Part shown: piece after piece, positions 13,301-24,900 of the stretch
Layout: every line of letters begins with the position of its first letter
How positions within the stretch are numbered: the first letter of the stretch is position 1
Assembly (NCBI RefSeq): GCF_901933205.1
Contig: NC_044590.1
Location: 8,571,501-8,635,500, forward strand
Source of the DNA: Camarhynchus parvulus
Lineage: Eukaryota; Chordata; Aves; Passeriformes; Thraupidae
Direction of reading: 5' to 3'
Length of the DNA stretch: 64,000 nucleotides
Notes under the pieces: model-generated
What the model was told of the DNA's origin: nothing
What the model saw: only the letters and a program-made list of their open reading frames with translations
Database searches by the model: none
Program-made: the position numbers and the translations under genes

Positions 13301-14421
13301 TACATTCCATTGTGAATTCACGTCTGCCTTTGCAATTAAATTTTTCAAGTCCTGTAACAGCCAAGGCTTTCAATCAAAAAACCTCTGAGAGATCAGAGAA
13401 CAAAAGATCTTGTGCTCAGACCTTATTATCATCTGTCTCTCCCCGTGTCAACACTTTTCACCCAGGGAGATTAAGATACCACAGCAGCAGGCCTCTGATA
13501 ACAACTGACAGTCTCCAGGTCTGGTCAGATTTCAGAGACCAGGCATGCACTAAAAATGGAACATTCACAGAATTTGCTGTTTCAGCCAGAAGCCATTCAG
13601 TACACCCAGCCTCCCAACTCAGGAACAAGGACACTTGGGTGTTCGTGTCTCACACATAATCCATTCCAAGTAAAGAAAATCAATAGTCACTGGCACAAGT
13701 AATGGCATTTAAAACAGTCAGAAAAAGATTTTCCCCCTCCATACCTTTTTCAGCTGCTCTTCCATGCCTGGTGCCAGCATAATGCAGGCAAGTGCAGTAC
13801 TAAGGAGGAGGAGGAAGGCATAGATAAGACGTGTCACTGTCGAATTCTTGCTGTTGGGGCAACATCGGCACAGCAAACACGAGGCACCGCTGCATAGACA
13901 GGGAATCTGAAGGGCACAGACAGGAATAGTAAGGGCATTCCCCTCGAAGCTGACACCTGCGCGTTAGGCGACACCGAGAGGAAAACCCGAACCGCATTTA
14001 GAGACATCCACTCCCGGGCCGCACAGATAAGCCGCTAATCGGGGTTTTTGTCAGCGCGTTTGCGAACACCCCGCAGATAACCGGGTTTATCGGCCTGGGC
14101 TGCCCCGGGGGCCTCGCCAGGGTGGGCCCCTTCCGCCAGCCACCCGTTCTGGCAAGTACAGGGCTGGCTCCAGCCGGGCACCGCTCCGCTCGGAGGGGCT
14201 GGAGCCGCCCCGGCTCCGGCGTGACCGGGCCCGCGCCCGCGGAGACTCCGCGTGGTCCCACCCAGGGCCCGACCCGGGCCGCCAGCGGAGGCGCCGCTGC
14301 GGGCCGGCCGCTCTCCCAGAGATGTGAGGGGAGGTTCGGGGTGTGAGGGGAGGCTCGAGGCGGGAGCAGAGCCCGCACTCACCCAGCTGGCCAGCGAGCA
14401 GACCCCGAGCACGGCCCCCAT
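7171..14421 (-). CDS. SERINC3: SERINC3, serine incorporator 3, ten coding exons; frameshift in exon 6
   Basis: SERINC3 is a multipass membrane protein of the TDE1/serine-incorporator family. In mammals it sits in the plasma membrane, scrambles phospholipids and reduces infectivity of some retroviruses. Exons (minus strand) are 14421-14383, 13906-13745, 13247-13054, 12299-12220, 11550-11413, 10577-10407, 9686-9596, 9207-9030, 8221-7994 and 7309-7171. The start [13 protein letters not shown], the Cys-rich [53 protein letters not shown] and the closing VLTNRDFT all match the family. Splice phases agree everywhere. Without one extra base in exon 6 the product would be 472 residues, against about 473 in human. 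As given, the frame is lost after codon 221 and a stop follows at 10497-10495. The base may be an assembly error or a true lesion. The promoter is a CpG island. Confidence 0.93.
7994..8221 (-). CDS. SERINC3: SERINC3 exon 9
   Basis: This 228-bp exon carries the family signature [15 protein letters not shown], an acidic linker ([15 protein letters not shown]), [11 protein letters not shown], and the membrane segment [18 protein letters not shown]. The donor is GTAAGAG. Confidence 0.95.
8410..8815 (-). mobile_element. CR1 LINE 3' fragment in SERINC3 intron 8
   Basis: The reverse complement has typical avian CR1 3' sequence: the tail near ATCATAGAA at 8420, then text such as CTGGCCTTGAACACTTCCAG and ACCATTCCAGTGCCTCATCA on the plus strand. 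The element is in the same orientation as SERINC3 and truncated at its 5' side, as is usual for CR1. Confidence 0.85.
9030..9207 (-). CDS. SERINC3: SERINC3 exon 8
   Basis: The exon is 178 bp and encodes [18 protein letters not shown], a Pro/Ala-rich extracellular loop with an NATV N-glycosylation sequon, and the membrane segment [19 protein letters not shown] and FVLCLLYS are conserved across the family. Confidence 0.94.
9596..9686 (-). CDS. SERINC3: SERINC3 exon 7
   Basis: The exon is 91 bp and encodes [20 protein letters not shown] then [10 protein letters not shown]. This is one of the most conserved SERINC segments and leaves no doubt about the family. Confidence 0.96.
10407..10577 (-). 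CDS. SERINC3: SERINC3 exon 6, carries a 1-base frameshift
   Basis: The exon spans 171 bp. The family pattern and flanking phases require 170. The first part reads [16 protein letters not shown]. The conserved continuation [19 protein letters not shown] lies in the next frame, starting at 10526. The surplus base is one of the two T bases at 10526-10527 (plus strand). Read literally, ten unrelated residues follow and then TGA at 10497-10495. The run is only two bases long, so it is not a classic homopolymer error site. Acceptor CTCCAG and donor GTATTA are both normal. Confidence 0.9.
11413..11550 (-). CDS. SERINC3: SERINC3 exon 5
   Basis: The exon is 138 bp and encodes [20 protein letters not shown] then [20 protein letters not shown]. 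It covers a membrane segment and the hallmark DFAHSWNE motif. The donor is GTAAGAA. Confidence 0.95.
12220..12299 (-). CDS. SERINC3: SERINC3 exon 4
   Basis: The exon is 80 bp and encodes [20 protein letters not shown] then EGPFTR. The FWFFK and FYIP motifs are family-typical. Phase 2 in and phase 1 out match exons 3 and 5. Confidence 0.93.
12450..12613 (+). mobile_element. CR1 LINE 3' end in SERINC3 intron 3
   Basis: The sequence runs through CATCCCTGGAAGTGCTCAAG, CTTCCAACTCAAACCATTC and the ATTCTATG-type octamer tail, the standard end of chicken-repeat-1 elements. The orientation is opposite to SERINC3. The 5' boundary is approximate. Confidence 0.92.
13054..13247 (-). CDS. SERINC3: SERINC3 exon 3
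   Basis: The exon is 194 bp and encodes [39 protein letters not shown] and [13 protein letters not shown], with a membrane segment in the middle. The acceptor TTTACCCAG is directly preceded by an 18-bp tandem repeat. Confidence 0.95.
13267..13320 (-). repeat. 18-bp tandem repeat (3 copies) at the SERINC3 exon 3 acceptor
   Basis: Three copies of cattccattgtgaattta lie head to tail; the last copy differs by one base. On the minus strand the array occupies the stretch from 20 to 73 bases upstream of the exon, where the branch point should lie. Confidence 0.95.
13745..13906 (-). CDS. SERINC3: SERINC3 exon 2
   Basis: The exon is 162 bp and encodes [20 protein letters not shown] then [20 protein letters not shown], with the cysteine-rich N-terminal membrane segment typical of SERINC1/3. 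NSTV is a possible glycosylation sequon but lies next to a membrane segment. Confidence 0.95.
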
Positions 14422-15100
14422 GGCGCCGCCGCCGCCGCCCTCCGCCCGCTTCCGGCTTCCGCCCACTGCCCGCGGCCGGGGGCGGTGCCAGCCGGGCTCC
14501 GCCCCGAGCCCCCATCGCCGCCTCTCATTGGCTGCTTCCCAGCGCGGGGATGGCCTCCCGCCAATGAGAAGGCGCGATACAGCCGCGCGCCAGGAGGAGG
14601 AGCGGGAGGGTCGGCGAGGGCAGGGGCGGGGCGATGTTGTTTATCAACACTGCTTCCGCCTTCGCGGATGGGAAGGGAGGACGCTGATTGGTCAGAAGGC
14701 CAGCGAGTGGGCGGTTCCTACAGCGTGACAGCCAATGAGTGAGGCCGCTGGGCAGCCCGGCAGAGTTCCATAGCGGCCCGCGGCCGCTGGGGGCGCTCGG
14801 CGGTGCCGAGGCGCGCAGCCGTTGCCATGGCAGCAGCGCGGGTGACGGGCACCGGGCCTGCACCGGGGGATTGGCACCGGGCCGGCGCCGCCCCGCCCGG
14901 CATTGTGACACAGCACCCCGCGTTTCCCTTCCCCTGGGCACCGGCAGCCGGTCGTGCCCCGGGTAACCCCGAGCCCTCGGGCCCCCGGGCGCGCCCGGCG
15001 CGGTGACAGGCGTCACAAGCGGGCTGCCGGAGGAAGCGAGCCACTTCTGTCACTTCATGTCGAGCCTGTGTGGATCGTGGTGCGAGCAATGGCCGTGGCC
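13850..15100. promoter_or_regulatory. SERINC3: CpG-island promoter of SERINC3, possibly bidirectional
   Basis: This region is strongly GC- and CpG-rich compared with its surroundings. Upstream of the SERINC3 start it carries a GC box (ggggcggggc, 14623-14632) and five CCAAT motifs in both orientations (14527-14531, 14561-14565, 14687-14691, 14732-14736, 14870-14874). There is no clear TATA box. An embedded AT-rich GTTGTTTATCAAC at 14636-14648 stands out and resembles a forkhead-type site. CCAAT boxes in both orientations are common in divergent promoters. A plus-strand partner could be a distal PKIG first exon or a noncoding RNA; this is inference. Confidence 0.8.
14383..14421 (-). CDS. SERINC3: SERINC3 exon 1 (start codon)
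   Basis: The exon encodes 13 residues, [13 protein letters not shown], before a GTGAGTG donor. This matches the human start almost exactly. An in-frame ATG further upstream (14466) was rejected because the family starts at MGAVLG. Confidence 0.93.
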
Positions 15101-15242
15101 CAGGGGCTGGTGGCACTGCTGTCACCTGCCCTGCCAGGGCGCCAGGGACCTGCTCAGCCTCTCGGTGCTGTTTGAGCCTGGCAGAATCTGTAACTCATTC
15201 CCACTCCTGAGCGGTCATGGTAACAGACGCAAGTGCTTGTGC

Positions 15243-15361
15243 CCCAGCACTCACATCACACAGAATGTCCCAGGGTGGGACAGATCTATCAGGATCATGG
15301 AGCCCGCTACCGGGGACACGAATGTCCCAGTTTGGGACAGTTCCATCAGGATTGTCACTAT
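15243..15361 (-). repeat. CR1-derived duplicated segment, copies A and B
   Basis: Copy A (15243-15305) contains CACAGAATGTCCCAGGGTGG and GGATCATGGAGCCC. A partial copy B follows at about 15317-15355 with GAATGTCCCAGTTTGGGAC. Both resemble the antisense 3' end of CR1. Copy A is nearly identical to 15683-15745. Confidence 0.75.
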
Positions 15362-15644
15362 AGGACACGAAACAATACGAGTGCACGCGTTGTTGCTTTT
15401 AAGGTGAAGAAAAGGGAAACTTATTTTCTGATTCTAACCTTTATAGTTTTTTTCAAAGTGACAGTGGATTGGAGGGTGGAAGTGCCACCTCTCCAATGAC
15501 ACTGGACAAACTAACAGTTTATCAAATTTCTCTTCTTCTGTGAAAGAATGCAAAACAATAAGTTATTTACAGAAAGTGTGTGAGAAAGTTCATTACAAGA
15601 ATGTAAACATCAGAAGGCTTAGAAAATCTTGAAAAATCAGGGCG

Positions 15645-15930
15645 ACACAGGATCATGGAGCCCTGCTCACAGCCCTGAGAATCCCAGCACTCACATCACA
15701 CAGAATGTCCCAGGGTGGGACAGATCCATCGGGATCATGGAGCCCAGCTCACAGCTGTGTGTGAACAGCCTGGGAACCCCACTGTGTGCCTGAGAGTGTT
15801 GTCCAAACACTCCTTGAGCTCTGGCAGGCTTGGGGCAGTGACCACTGCCCTGGGGAGCCTGTCCCAGCCTGTCCTTTGGGATGAAGAACCTTTTCCTAAC
15901 ACCACTTTGCTGCCCCTCTTTTCCTTTATG
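15645..15930 (-). mobile_element. CR1 LINE fragment, antisense, with duplicated 3' part
   Basis: A short partial copy (15647-15674, ggatcatggagccc) comes first. The 63-bp segment 15683-15745 follows and matches 15243-15305 with two differences. The sequence then runs on into CR1 body text such as CCTTGAGCTCTGGCAGGC and TGACCACTGCCCTGGGGAGC, ending around AAGAACCTTTTCCTAACACC. Confidence 0.8.
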
Positions 15931-18900
15931 ACTCGCTGAGCACTGTCCATGGATTTTGGCCTGTAGTGTTAAACAGGACTCTGGGTGGAAATGGGAAAGC
16001 TCAGGAGCTTTTCAGAGGTGGAGTTTCTCAAGGTGACATTTCTGCAGCAGTTCACACACAGTTCATACTGCACAGCTGCAAAAGCTGCAGGTGGGCTCCT
16101 TTAACATGGGAGAAGAGGAAGGTGGAGGAGTCAGGTGAAAGGAGATGTTGTTTTGCAGCTGCCCAGAGCACAGTGCTGGGTCTGGATTGCCAGCACCCTG
16201 CACAGGCTGCAGCCTGGAGGAGTTGGAGAGGGACAGCTGAGTGATTTCACTCCTCCTCACAGAAGTCTGGGAGCAAATGAAATGGATGAGAGTTGGCTGT
16301 GATGATGTAACAGCACAAGGATTTGACAAAAGTTTGCACAGAGGTTTAGGAAAGCAGTCTGCATTGGTTTTAATTGGCATTAGTGTTGCACAATATCACA
16401 GGGCAGAACTGACCAGCTGGGGTTACAGGATATTTTCTGGCTCTAACAGTTCCAGCTATTGCACATCACTTTACACTCTGTCAGACCCTTCACACAGTCC
16501 CTGTCCAAAAAACCTGCTTCCATCACAGAAAGGCACTAATAATCAGAATGACAGCTTTACTGCCATCTAAAATTGCCAAGAAATGACAAAGAGCATCCAG
16601 TAAACCTGCCACTTATTTTCCACAGCAGTTTTAACACTCAGAATATATGAACACTGTGTTAACAGTATCATCTCATGCAATCAGCCTTATTCATGAGGAC
16701 ATACAGGCTTCTTTCAGAAAAAGGTCACTCCATAAATCATTGGAACTGTGCTTCTTTCAGATAATAGATGAGCCTTTACTTTATTGCTGATGTATTTTTA
16801 TTACCCTTCTGGTTGCAGCAGCGGGATCTCTAAGAAGGCTTTTGCCATATCCCTGCTCCCTCACTGTTTGTTCCAGTGAATATATGCAGAATAAAGGCAC
16901 AATCACAAATTCTGTGCTCCCAGTAATCCTGGGCAAATAACTCAAATACATTGGAATATTGTGTATTGGTAATGCAGTGATGAAACTCATCTACATCTTG
17001 AACCTGCAAGTGTTTTCTTCTCAGGAAATTTATGAGACAAATAGTTTTGTTAAGTACTAGTGATCCTCCACTGGGTTATGCTGGGCACAGACGAAGGATG
17101 CAGATAAAAAGCTTTTTCCTTCCACTGTCCACGTAACAAGAGATTTCCAAGCGCTCATTTTACTTCCCAGCATAAACCCCCTCTGATTCTGCATCACATC
17201 ACCTAAACCCCTACATGTTTAACAGGAGATAAGGATGAAGTCAGCCTAAGGACTGTCAGCTCTGGGAACGAGACAGGATGTGGCAGGAGGTTATCCTGGT
17301 TTGTACAAAAATACCCTGCTCTGGTTTGTTAATCAGCTCTGACAGCAGAAAGAAATGGTGCATCCCTTCTGTATCTATACATTACATCCCATACATATGT
17401 GAGCTGAAATGCCTAGAATAAACCCCTTGGAATTAGGTAATATTTAAAGGAAATGTGTCAGATTTAGTCATTTGAAAGCAGTTCTCTGCAGTTCCTTTGT
17501 GCAACTGAGCTCATAAAAAATTGTCACTCAAGCTTGTGCGTTAGTGCTATTCTTGTTACTCTCAAGGGTCTCCTTTCTGTGATAACAAAAACGCAGAATT
17601 TTTCCTGATCTTCCCCTGAGTATGTGAGAGTTCCTGCTTTGCATGGGCTGTGTTTTTGCAGGTAATAGATCACACAGACACATTATAATTGAATAATCCT
17701 TTGACCATCCAGAATCTTTCAGTCAGGCAATGGGAACTGCAACTTGGAATGGCCGTGCCAAACTGTCTGTAAAAATTAAAAAATTATAATCAGACATTGT
17801 CTGTGTTTCTACAACAGCATTGGCTTGACTCAAATGCAGGTCTAAACATCTTACTGTGCTCTGACCTGCATAAACTTCCAAATTTAGGTGTATTGGCATC
17901 ATCTTTCTAATATAATCCTCCTAATTATTTGGCTTCTGTAAAGTGTTTAGCTTTACGCTACATTTACATCTGTGCTTTGATTTGAGCCCCCGAGCATAAA
18001 GAATTACAGTTTTCTTGGAACAACTGTTTTTCCAGCTGTTTAGTCCAGAATTTGAGTTGAGCTCTGCCCAACCATTCAGATTTTAAGCAGTGCTTTGAGA
18101 ACAGCTGTCAAAGCCCTCATCCATGAGGAGGTCAGTCACGAGATAATGGGCAAAATACTGCTATGGCTGGCACCACCAGTGGGTTTAATTAGTCTTTAAA
18201 CAATCAGAGTTAACAGCTTCTACAAAATCACAATGCACAGCAGGGTAGGAAGTCATGCCAAGTATAAATATTGGAAAGTTTGTGGATGAGTTTCAGTGGT
18301 GTGTGATCTCCCTGTGTGCTGTGCACAGCTCGCTCAGTGCTGCCATGCAGAGACCAGGGCCAGCTCTGCTGCCATTCCCTGGGGACACACAGGTGAGTGT
18401 TCGCAGAGGCCTGGCTCCTCCCTGCACACAGCCTGGCTTCACACTCACAGCCTCCTGATGTGACACCAAGAAAAATCAACCCAGTCCATGCCCTTGAGTC
18501 TCCAAATGCACAAACTGATTTCTCTGCAGTCCTTTGCTCCTGATTTTATAAATCTCTTCTTCCCTTGACTGCGTGCTCTGTGACTGTATTAGCACCTGCC
18601 TCTGCACTTCTTAGGCTCTCTATTTTCCTATCATGTCATGGATCCATGAGTCATCTTATTTGTGATCTGCTGAGCTGAGTGAGAGTCATAGTAGAGTTGT
18701 GTGCTTCAAGGCCATTAGTAACGCAGCTAAAACTTGCATAATATATTCTTCTGTGTCTAAATCCCTGAGAGATTGAGTAACTGTTTTCTTTTTCACCCCA
18801 AGTGACTATGCAACTGGATGAGTCACTGCTGTTATGATAGAAGGAATTGTAATCTCTGTGTCTTTCCAGTTCTGTTTGGCCAGAAATTTATTTTATTGGA

Positions 18901-21900
18901 CACCTTTGTTCAATCTCCTCTAAGTCTTTATATGTCACCAGAGACCTTTTCACTCTCTTCAGTTCACTTAAGATCGTGTGCTCTGGTCTGGAAACTGCAT
19001 TAGTTTAGGTTATTGGTGAAACAGATGGAGAAAAATGTTCACCTTAATCTAATACCCTGGAGTGATATTACTGAGCTCTTTCATCTCATTGTTTATAGAA
19101 GCATTCATACTTAAATGTATTGAAAAGTATTTAAATAAAATTAAATAAATCTTATATAAAAAACCCCCCGTAACAATAAAACATAAACAGAGATAGATTG
19201 GAAGGAATATTTTGCACAAAAGATCTGCAGTGACATCTGTGAATGAACCATGGAAGGCACTAGCAACAGATGGCTGGTAAAAAGGAGGAGGAAGTGAGCA
19301 GTTTCATGGTAGGTGAATGTGGTACCCTGCAAACAGCACAGGGCCCCCAGGGGTGCAGGATCTGACCCAGATGGGGCTGGCACTGTTGGATCAGCCCCAG
19401 CCCTGGGCTGATGTCAGCTGTACCTGTCCCAGGAGCAGCCTTGGAGCCAGAGGCATTGCTGGAGCTGGCACCTTCCCCATCCCAGCTCGCCACCCCCTGC
19501 TCCCCTGGCAGAGCTGAGCTGGGCTCACTTTGGTGCTGGAGCACCTCAGGCTGTGCAGGCATTGAGGACCAGGCTCTTAAGTACCCACTTCAGGAGAGGG
19601 GAGCCACAAAGCAAGCCAATCTTCCACTTGAGCATTGCCAAAGCACACTTACGAATGTTGCAGAGTTTATAGTTTCAAATGGTTTCATGCCTTTTCCTTG
19701 CTTGATATATTATCTTTTTATTAAGGCAGGATTTATTTCCCCTGTCTCTGTGACCCCATCTCTCCCCTGAGAGCCTACACTGAAATCCAGCTGGCCAGCC
19801 TTTGTGTATCAGCAGAACAGCTTCTAGTGAAACAACAGTGGGAGGAAAAGTCAAGAATTTCTTGATTTAATCCTGCCTTGAGCAGCAATGAGTTGTGTGG
19901 CTTTAGGTGAGCCACAGGACTATGTGAGTCAATATGCAATATGAGAAAATGGGCATATCCCAGAATCGTGGCAGACTCCATTCATTCATCTTTAAATTCA
20001 GCTTAAAATCCTATGAGTGCCTGACCCATTTTATTTTCTTGTACTAAAAGGAGCAATACAGAATCATACTGGCCATGATAATTTCTCTTAGCTGGAGATT
20101 TTTTCCCCTTCTTTTCCATTGTCCCCCCCACTGCTGCTTTCCAAGATGCTCTGAAGCCAGTGAAATAGTTCTTTCTCATAAATCTTTTAAATCATGTCAA
20201 TCCTCCCAGCATACCAGCTAACATTTCAGATGTTGCATTTTTGCATTTGTGCCAGGAAGCTTTGAGCATGTTACAGTTGCTTATGTTGTTATATTTTTTT
20301 AAAGAAGGCAAAACAGTTCCTTCCTCTTGTGTCTCCAGCAGAGACTGTTTCTCCTTGAGAAAGGAGTTCACATGATCATATAGATGCGTCAGATAAATCT
20401 CTTCCCACGTTTGATATTTGCTAAGTTGAATGATTGTTATTCCAAAGCCATAGCTGGGATGGTTGTGTGATTTAACATCTCCAGAGCACTTTTTCTTCTG
20501 TTCACAAGCTTTAAAGAAATAGTCTAAAACCTAAAACCTTAACCTTAGAGAGACTCAGTAACCAAACACTCTCAGCCGTGTTATCTTCACAAATATTTCT
20601 CCCTGTTTGTTTGTTTAAAGTTGGCCAAGAGTTCCAGAAATACTTTTAAGATAACCAAAATGGGCATCCAGCTCAGAAAGGAACTCTGTATTTAGAAACT
20701 CTGAAATACTACTGGGGGGGGGTGGCTGTGCTGTTAACTCTTCTCTGGTTGTTCTGAACGTCCATGGCATTGGGGAATGAGTCATGACATTCTTCTTTGT
20801 CTAACTATTTTTCCCATCCCAGATGATTTAGAAGTAAAAGTGCACTGGGGAAGTCTAATAATACAATGCCATGCTAGTCACATCTCTGGGTTCAATAGAG
20901 CTGTTGCTCAGGAGGGTGCAAATCAAGTGATTTGCAGAAGGCAGTGCAGCGCAAGAGCTGACAAGGCTCAGCAATCACAGCATCCACATGCACTGGGGGC
21001 AGAAACAGCCACAACCTTAATCCTGGAAGGGAAGGAAGGGGAAGAACTGAGGGCTGTGTGTTGGTTTATCAGGGGATCTTACAACCAGCTTCCTGCTGCA
21101 GAGCACACTGGAGAAAGCTGAGCTGCAGATGCACGCAGCCGTTTCACAGCACACGTTGAGCGTGTTGTGTTCCTGCCAACCTGAGCGTGGCCGTAGGAAA
21201 CCAAAGCAGGTCACAGCGCTCTGCCTGACGTACCCAGGTGTTTCTGTGGCAGAAGCAGAGTCATTTCCCCCTGGTACAAATAATAGTTCAGTTCTGAATT
21301 TGTTGGCTTTTTGAGATAATGGCAGAAATTTCTCCAGACTCTACAGAATGACTTAAAATTTTTAATTAAAAGGCATGCTGGTATAACTGTATTTCCTACC
21401 TTGTTTTTCAGGGCTTGTGCAGGACCCAATGCCTGGACAGGCCCACAGTACAATTCTAGTGGATATTTTCTTTTCAAAGCTTTTTTTTTCCCAGACATGT
21501 ATTTTGTATCATTACAGTTTTCAAACAATTTGATGCAAGATCCATCACAGCAATGCCCCTGTGTGTTTCTGTGTATGCCACACTAACAGTGGGTTTTGGC
21601 TGAGAAATAGTCCCTGCAAGAACTGAGCTCTGCCTCCAGCCAGTGAAGGTGGACATGAATTACTCCCTGATACCTGATCTACCACCCTTCCCTTAGTCCT
21701 GGCCTCTATTTACTGCCACGGGAACTTTGATGTCTTATTTTTAGATGAGCTCTTATGGTTTTAAAATTAAAGTCTGATTGTAGCTGGGTATTAATTTCAG
21801 TGAAAAAAAATAACGCGGAAAACTTGACACATGCTGGTCAGCAAGAAACATGCTGGGCACTGGGAATCTCAACTCAATTACCTGTCTGTAGGGTTTCAAA

Positions 21901-24900
21901 TTTGCTTAGTGTTTTATGGTTAGGCACCAGCTGATGTGAAGATGTTGCTTAACTGAAGAGTCATTATTTACCATTAATAAAACTGATACCATGACAAATT
22001 CCTTATGGCGTAGATGTGCTATCATATCTTGGCAACGGTAGCAGAAGAAATTATTCTGCCTGGCTTGCAGGCTTGTCTTCATTGTAAAAAGAAAAATAAT
22101 GAGGCTGTAATTAGCCAGCTTGGAACTAAACGAACCCAACAGAAAGTGCTGAATGATTAAAGATGACTCCTAACTGCTTCCCAAATGTGGCTTGTGTGGA
22201 TACCATCACTGACAGTGCCAGCTCCTGGCTCTCTCTGGGCTGGATCCATGGCCAGCAGGCAGTTGTTTGGACTGTGGTGGTGTCCCAGTTTGAAGCACCG
22301 TGGAACAAACAGTGGTAAATATTCCACAAGCCTTGCCAAAAATTACCTGCTTACACGAGGAAGTCAGCATGCAGCAAATTGGGATGAAATTCAGGGCACA
22401 CAAACCCCTCCATATTGTTTCTTAGGGTAAAGAACCCTATCATGTAGTGGTTTAATTTAAAATAGTAATTATTTTGTGCATAGGATCACACACTTCTCCC
22501 TCCAACATCCAACATATCAAATTTATCAATTTTCTGTAATTCTGCATCTTAATTTTATCTAACAAACCAGTAGATTTAAAAGAGTCTGTTTTTCTCTCTT
22601 GTGCAAATAAAGATGGGAAAAGCAGGTCTGTTTTTCTACTAATTCTAATTCTCAGTTTCATGCAATTTCTTGCTAACCAGTAACACAACATCTAGCAGAC
22701 TTACTTCCCAAATTAGTTTAGACACTGAAAAGCTGGTGACTTTTTGTCTTCAGGACAGAAGTGGTGTGTTTGGTGGAGCTCTTGGAGAGATAGGGATGAG
22801 CTTCCCCTTCAATGCAGAGGCATAAAAGAATGCTTCCATGTGCCTAGCTGGCTACATTCTTGAAGACAGATGATATTCAATTATACTATTAATGATAAAT
22901 TACAGTGCCTGGATGCTTGGATAAATAATAACTAAAAGGGCCTCTTAGCCACAATAAAGTGGATTTTCCCTCCTGGTCACGCAGTTTGAGCCCTCTTTCC
23001 TGCAGGAAAGCAGGTAATGCTACTTCTTGTTTGACCTGCAAGATCTCCTGCTGGTTGCCATAGAGATGGAGAGCTGAGGCCCTTTTGTGTTCAATTCTGC
23101 ACTGCAAATGCCTCTTTGGTACCATGTCCCCTTGTCAGCAGCTCAGCCCTGGCATGGGACAGTGTCCAGTGTGTTGTAGAGGCTTCTCCCTGGAACACGC
23201 CTGTGCAGGGTAGGCAGCACATCAGAGGGGGTTCAAACACAGAAATGTGTCTGTCCATACAGAAATAACAGCACAACTGTCACACTGATGCCTTGCTGCA
23301 TACCTGACAGGTCACATCACTGACACCACTGCTCTGTGAGTGAGGAGCATTGGACATCACAGCAATTTGGGCACAGGGTGCTTTGGGTGGTGACTGGCAT
23401 TTACTTCTCACTCAGAGGGCAAGGAACCAGCCCCAAACACAGAATTTAGATCAAATATGACTGAAAGTGTCTGGCCCAAGAGACACTTTCAGTTTCTTTT
23501 ATTAAGGGGTCTTCTGCAAGACATCTCTGTGAGATATCTAACTTGGGATGGTGTGGAGCTAAAGTTTTAACATACAGCTCCAGAAAGCTGATGTCTCTTT
23601 AAATACTATTGCTACATTATTCTTGCAATGGATAATCTGAATAAGACCCTTGATACTTTGTCAGGCCAAGTTTGACAAAGCTGAGAGCTTTACAATTGCT
23701 TGAGATATGTTATAAAAAGAAATTATTTTATCCACAAAAGTGAGTGGCAACAGGGATCTGTATGAAAACTTTTAACTCTGTCTCCGAAAAGCCATAATCC
23801 TGCATGAAAGTGAAAATTTTACACCTGTCCAGAAAAACTCAGCCCAACTTTGGGAAAAAGTAAGAATCTGAAACAAATGTAGTGAACTAAGAGAGTAAGA
23901 AAAACCCTTTGAAAACTGGAAATCTTGGAATAACCATAAGGGAATAGTCATGACATAAACAGCAGTACATAAAATACTTCTCAAAGCAGCGGGGAGTGAG
24001 ATTGGCCATGATTAGGTGAGGAAGGTCTGTCTGCTGGCACAGACCCATGAGAGCATCAGGCCATCCATCTGTGATGGCCGTGGAGGAGCTCCAGTACCAG
24101 AGCAGACATGGTTCATGTTCTGGGCTGGGTGAAAATCTCTCCTGTAGCAGTCATTTAGCTGCTTGTCCTTCCAAAAGCAGATGATCATACAGGTGCCTCT
24201 TTAACTTTGTCTGTCTTGGCTATTTAAAGGAATAAGATTTCTGAGGCTGGGTCTGTGCCTTAGGATCTACTGCTTGAGTAGGGAAGGAGCAGGGATGTCA
24301 GACTGAGACCCTGGTGTAACTCACTGAGAGCTGGTGGCTCTGCCTCCTGGCAAATCCCATGGCCCACAGCATCCTGCATTCCTCCCGGGAACCAGCTCTC
24401 TACTGTGCCCACAGCTGGTAAGGAAGAACAGGGCTCAGCCACTGTGTCCACTATGGGGGGGCAGAGCCCTTGTCTGAGCCACTCAATATGCAGGGCAGCC
24501 CTGTCAGCACCTCTTACACCTCCCTGTGCCAGCCACTGCACACCTGGGCAGCACTGAAACCCAGGGCATGCTGCCAGTACAGTGCTGGGGCAGAGGGATG
24601 TGTGCAGGGCCCCAGGGAAATGCTCCCAGGTCAGCAGCCAAACCCTGCTTTATTTAATGTACACTCTTGGCACAAACAGAATATTTTGTTCTCTGACCAG
24701 AACACAGAGCTCTTCTCGTGGAGCACTGTGAATTCCTGCTGCTCTCAGACAAAGTCCCAGTGATGCTGCAGCTCCCTGACCTCAGGGTCTGTGGCCTTGG
24801 GAAGAGCTAGAATAGATAAATGGCACCATGTCTGAGGGCATGGGGGAGCACAGGACACAGAGCAGCCTTGCTGGGCTCATGCTGCCTGTTGCAGTGGTCA

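Noticed and set aside
12960..13388. 142-codon plus-strand frame with a repeated FTFHCE unit
   Set aside because: It is antisense to SERINC3 exon 3 and reads the 18-bp tandem repeat, whose length is a multiple of three and so stays open.
14035..14466. Upstream in-frame start for SERINC3 at 14466
   Set aside because: Family members begin MGAVLG, which is the ATG at 14421; the extra residues are Gly-rich translation of 5' UTR.
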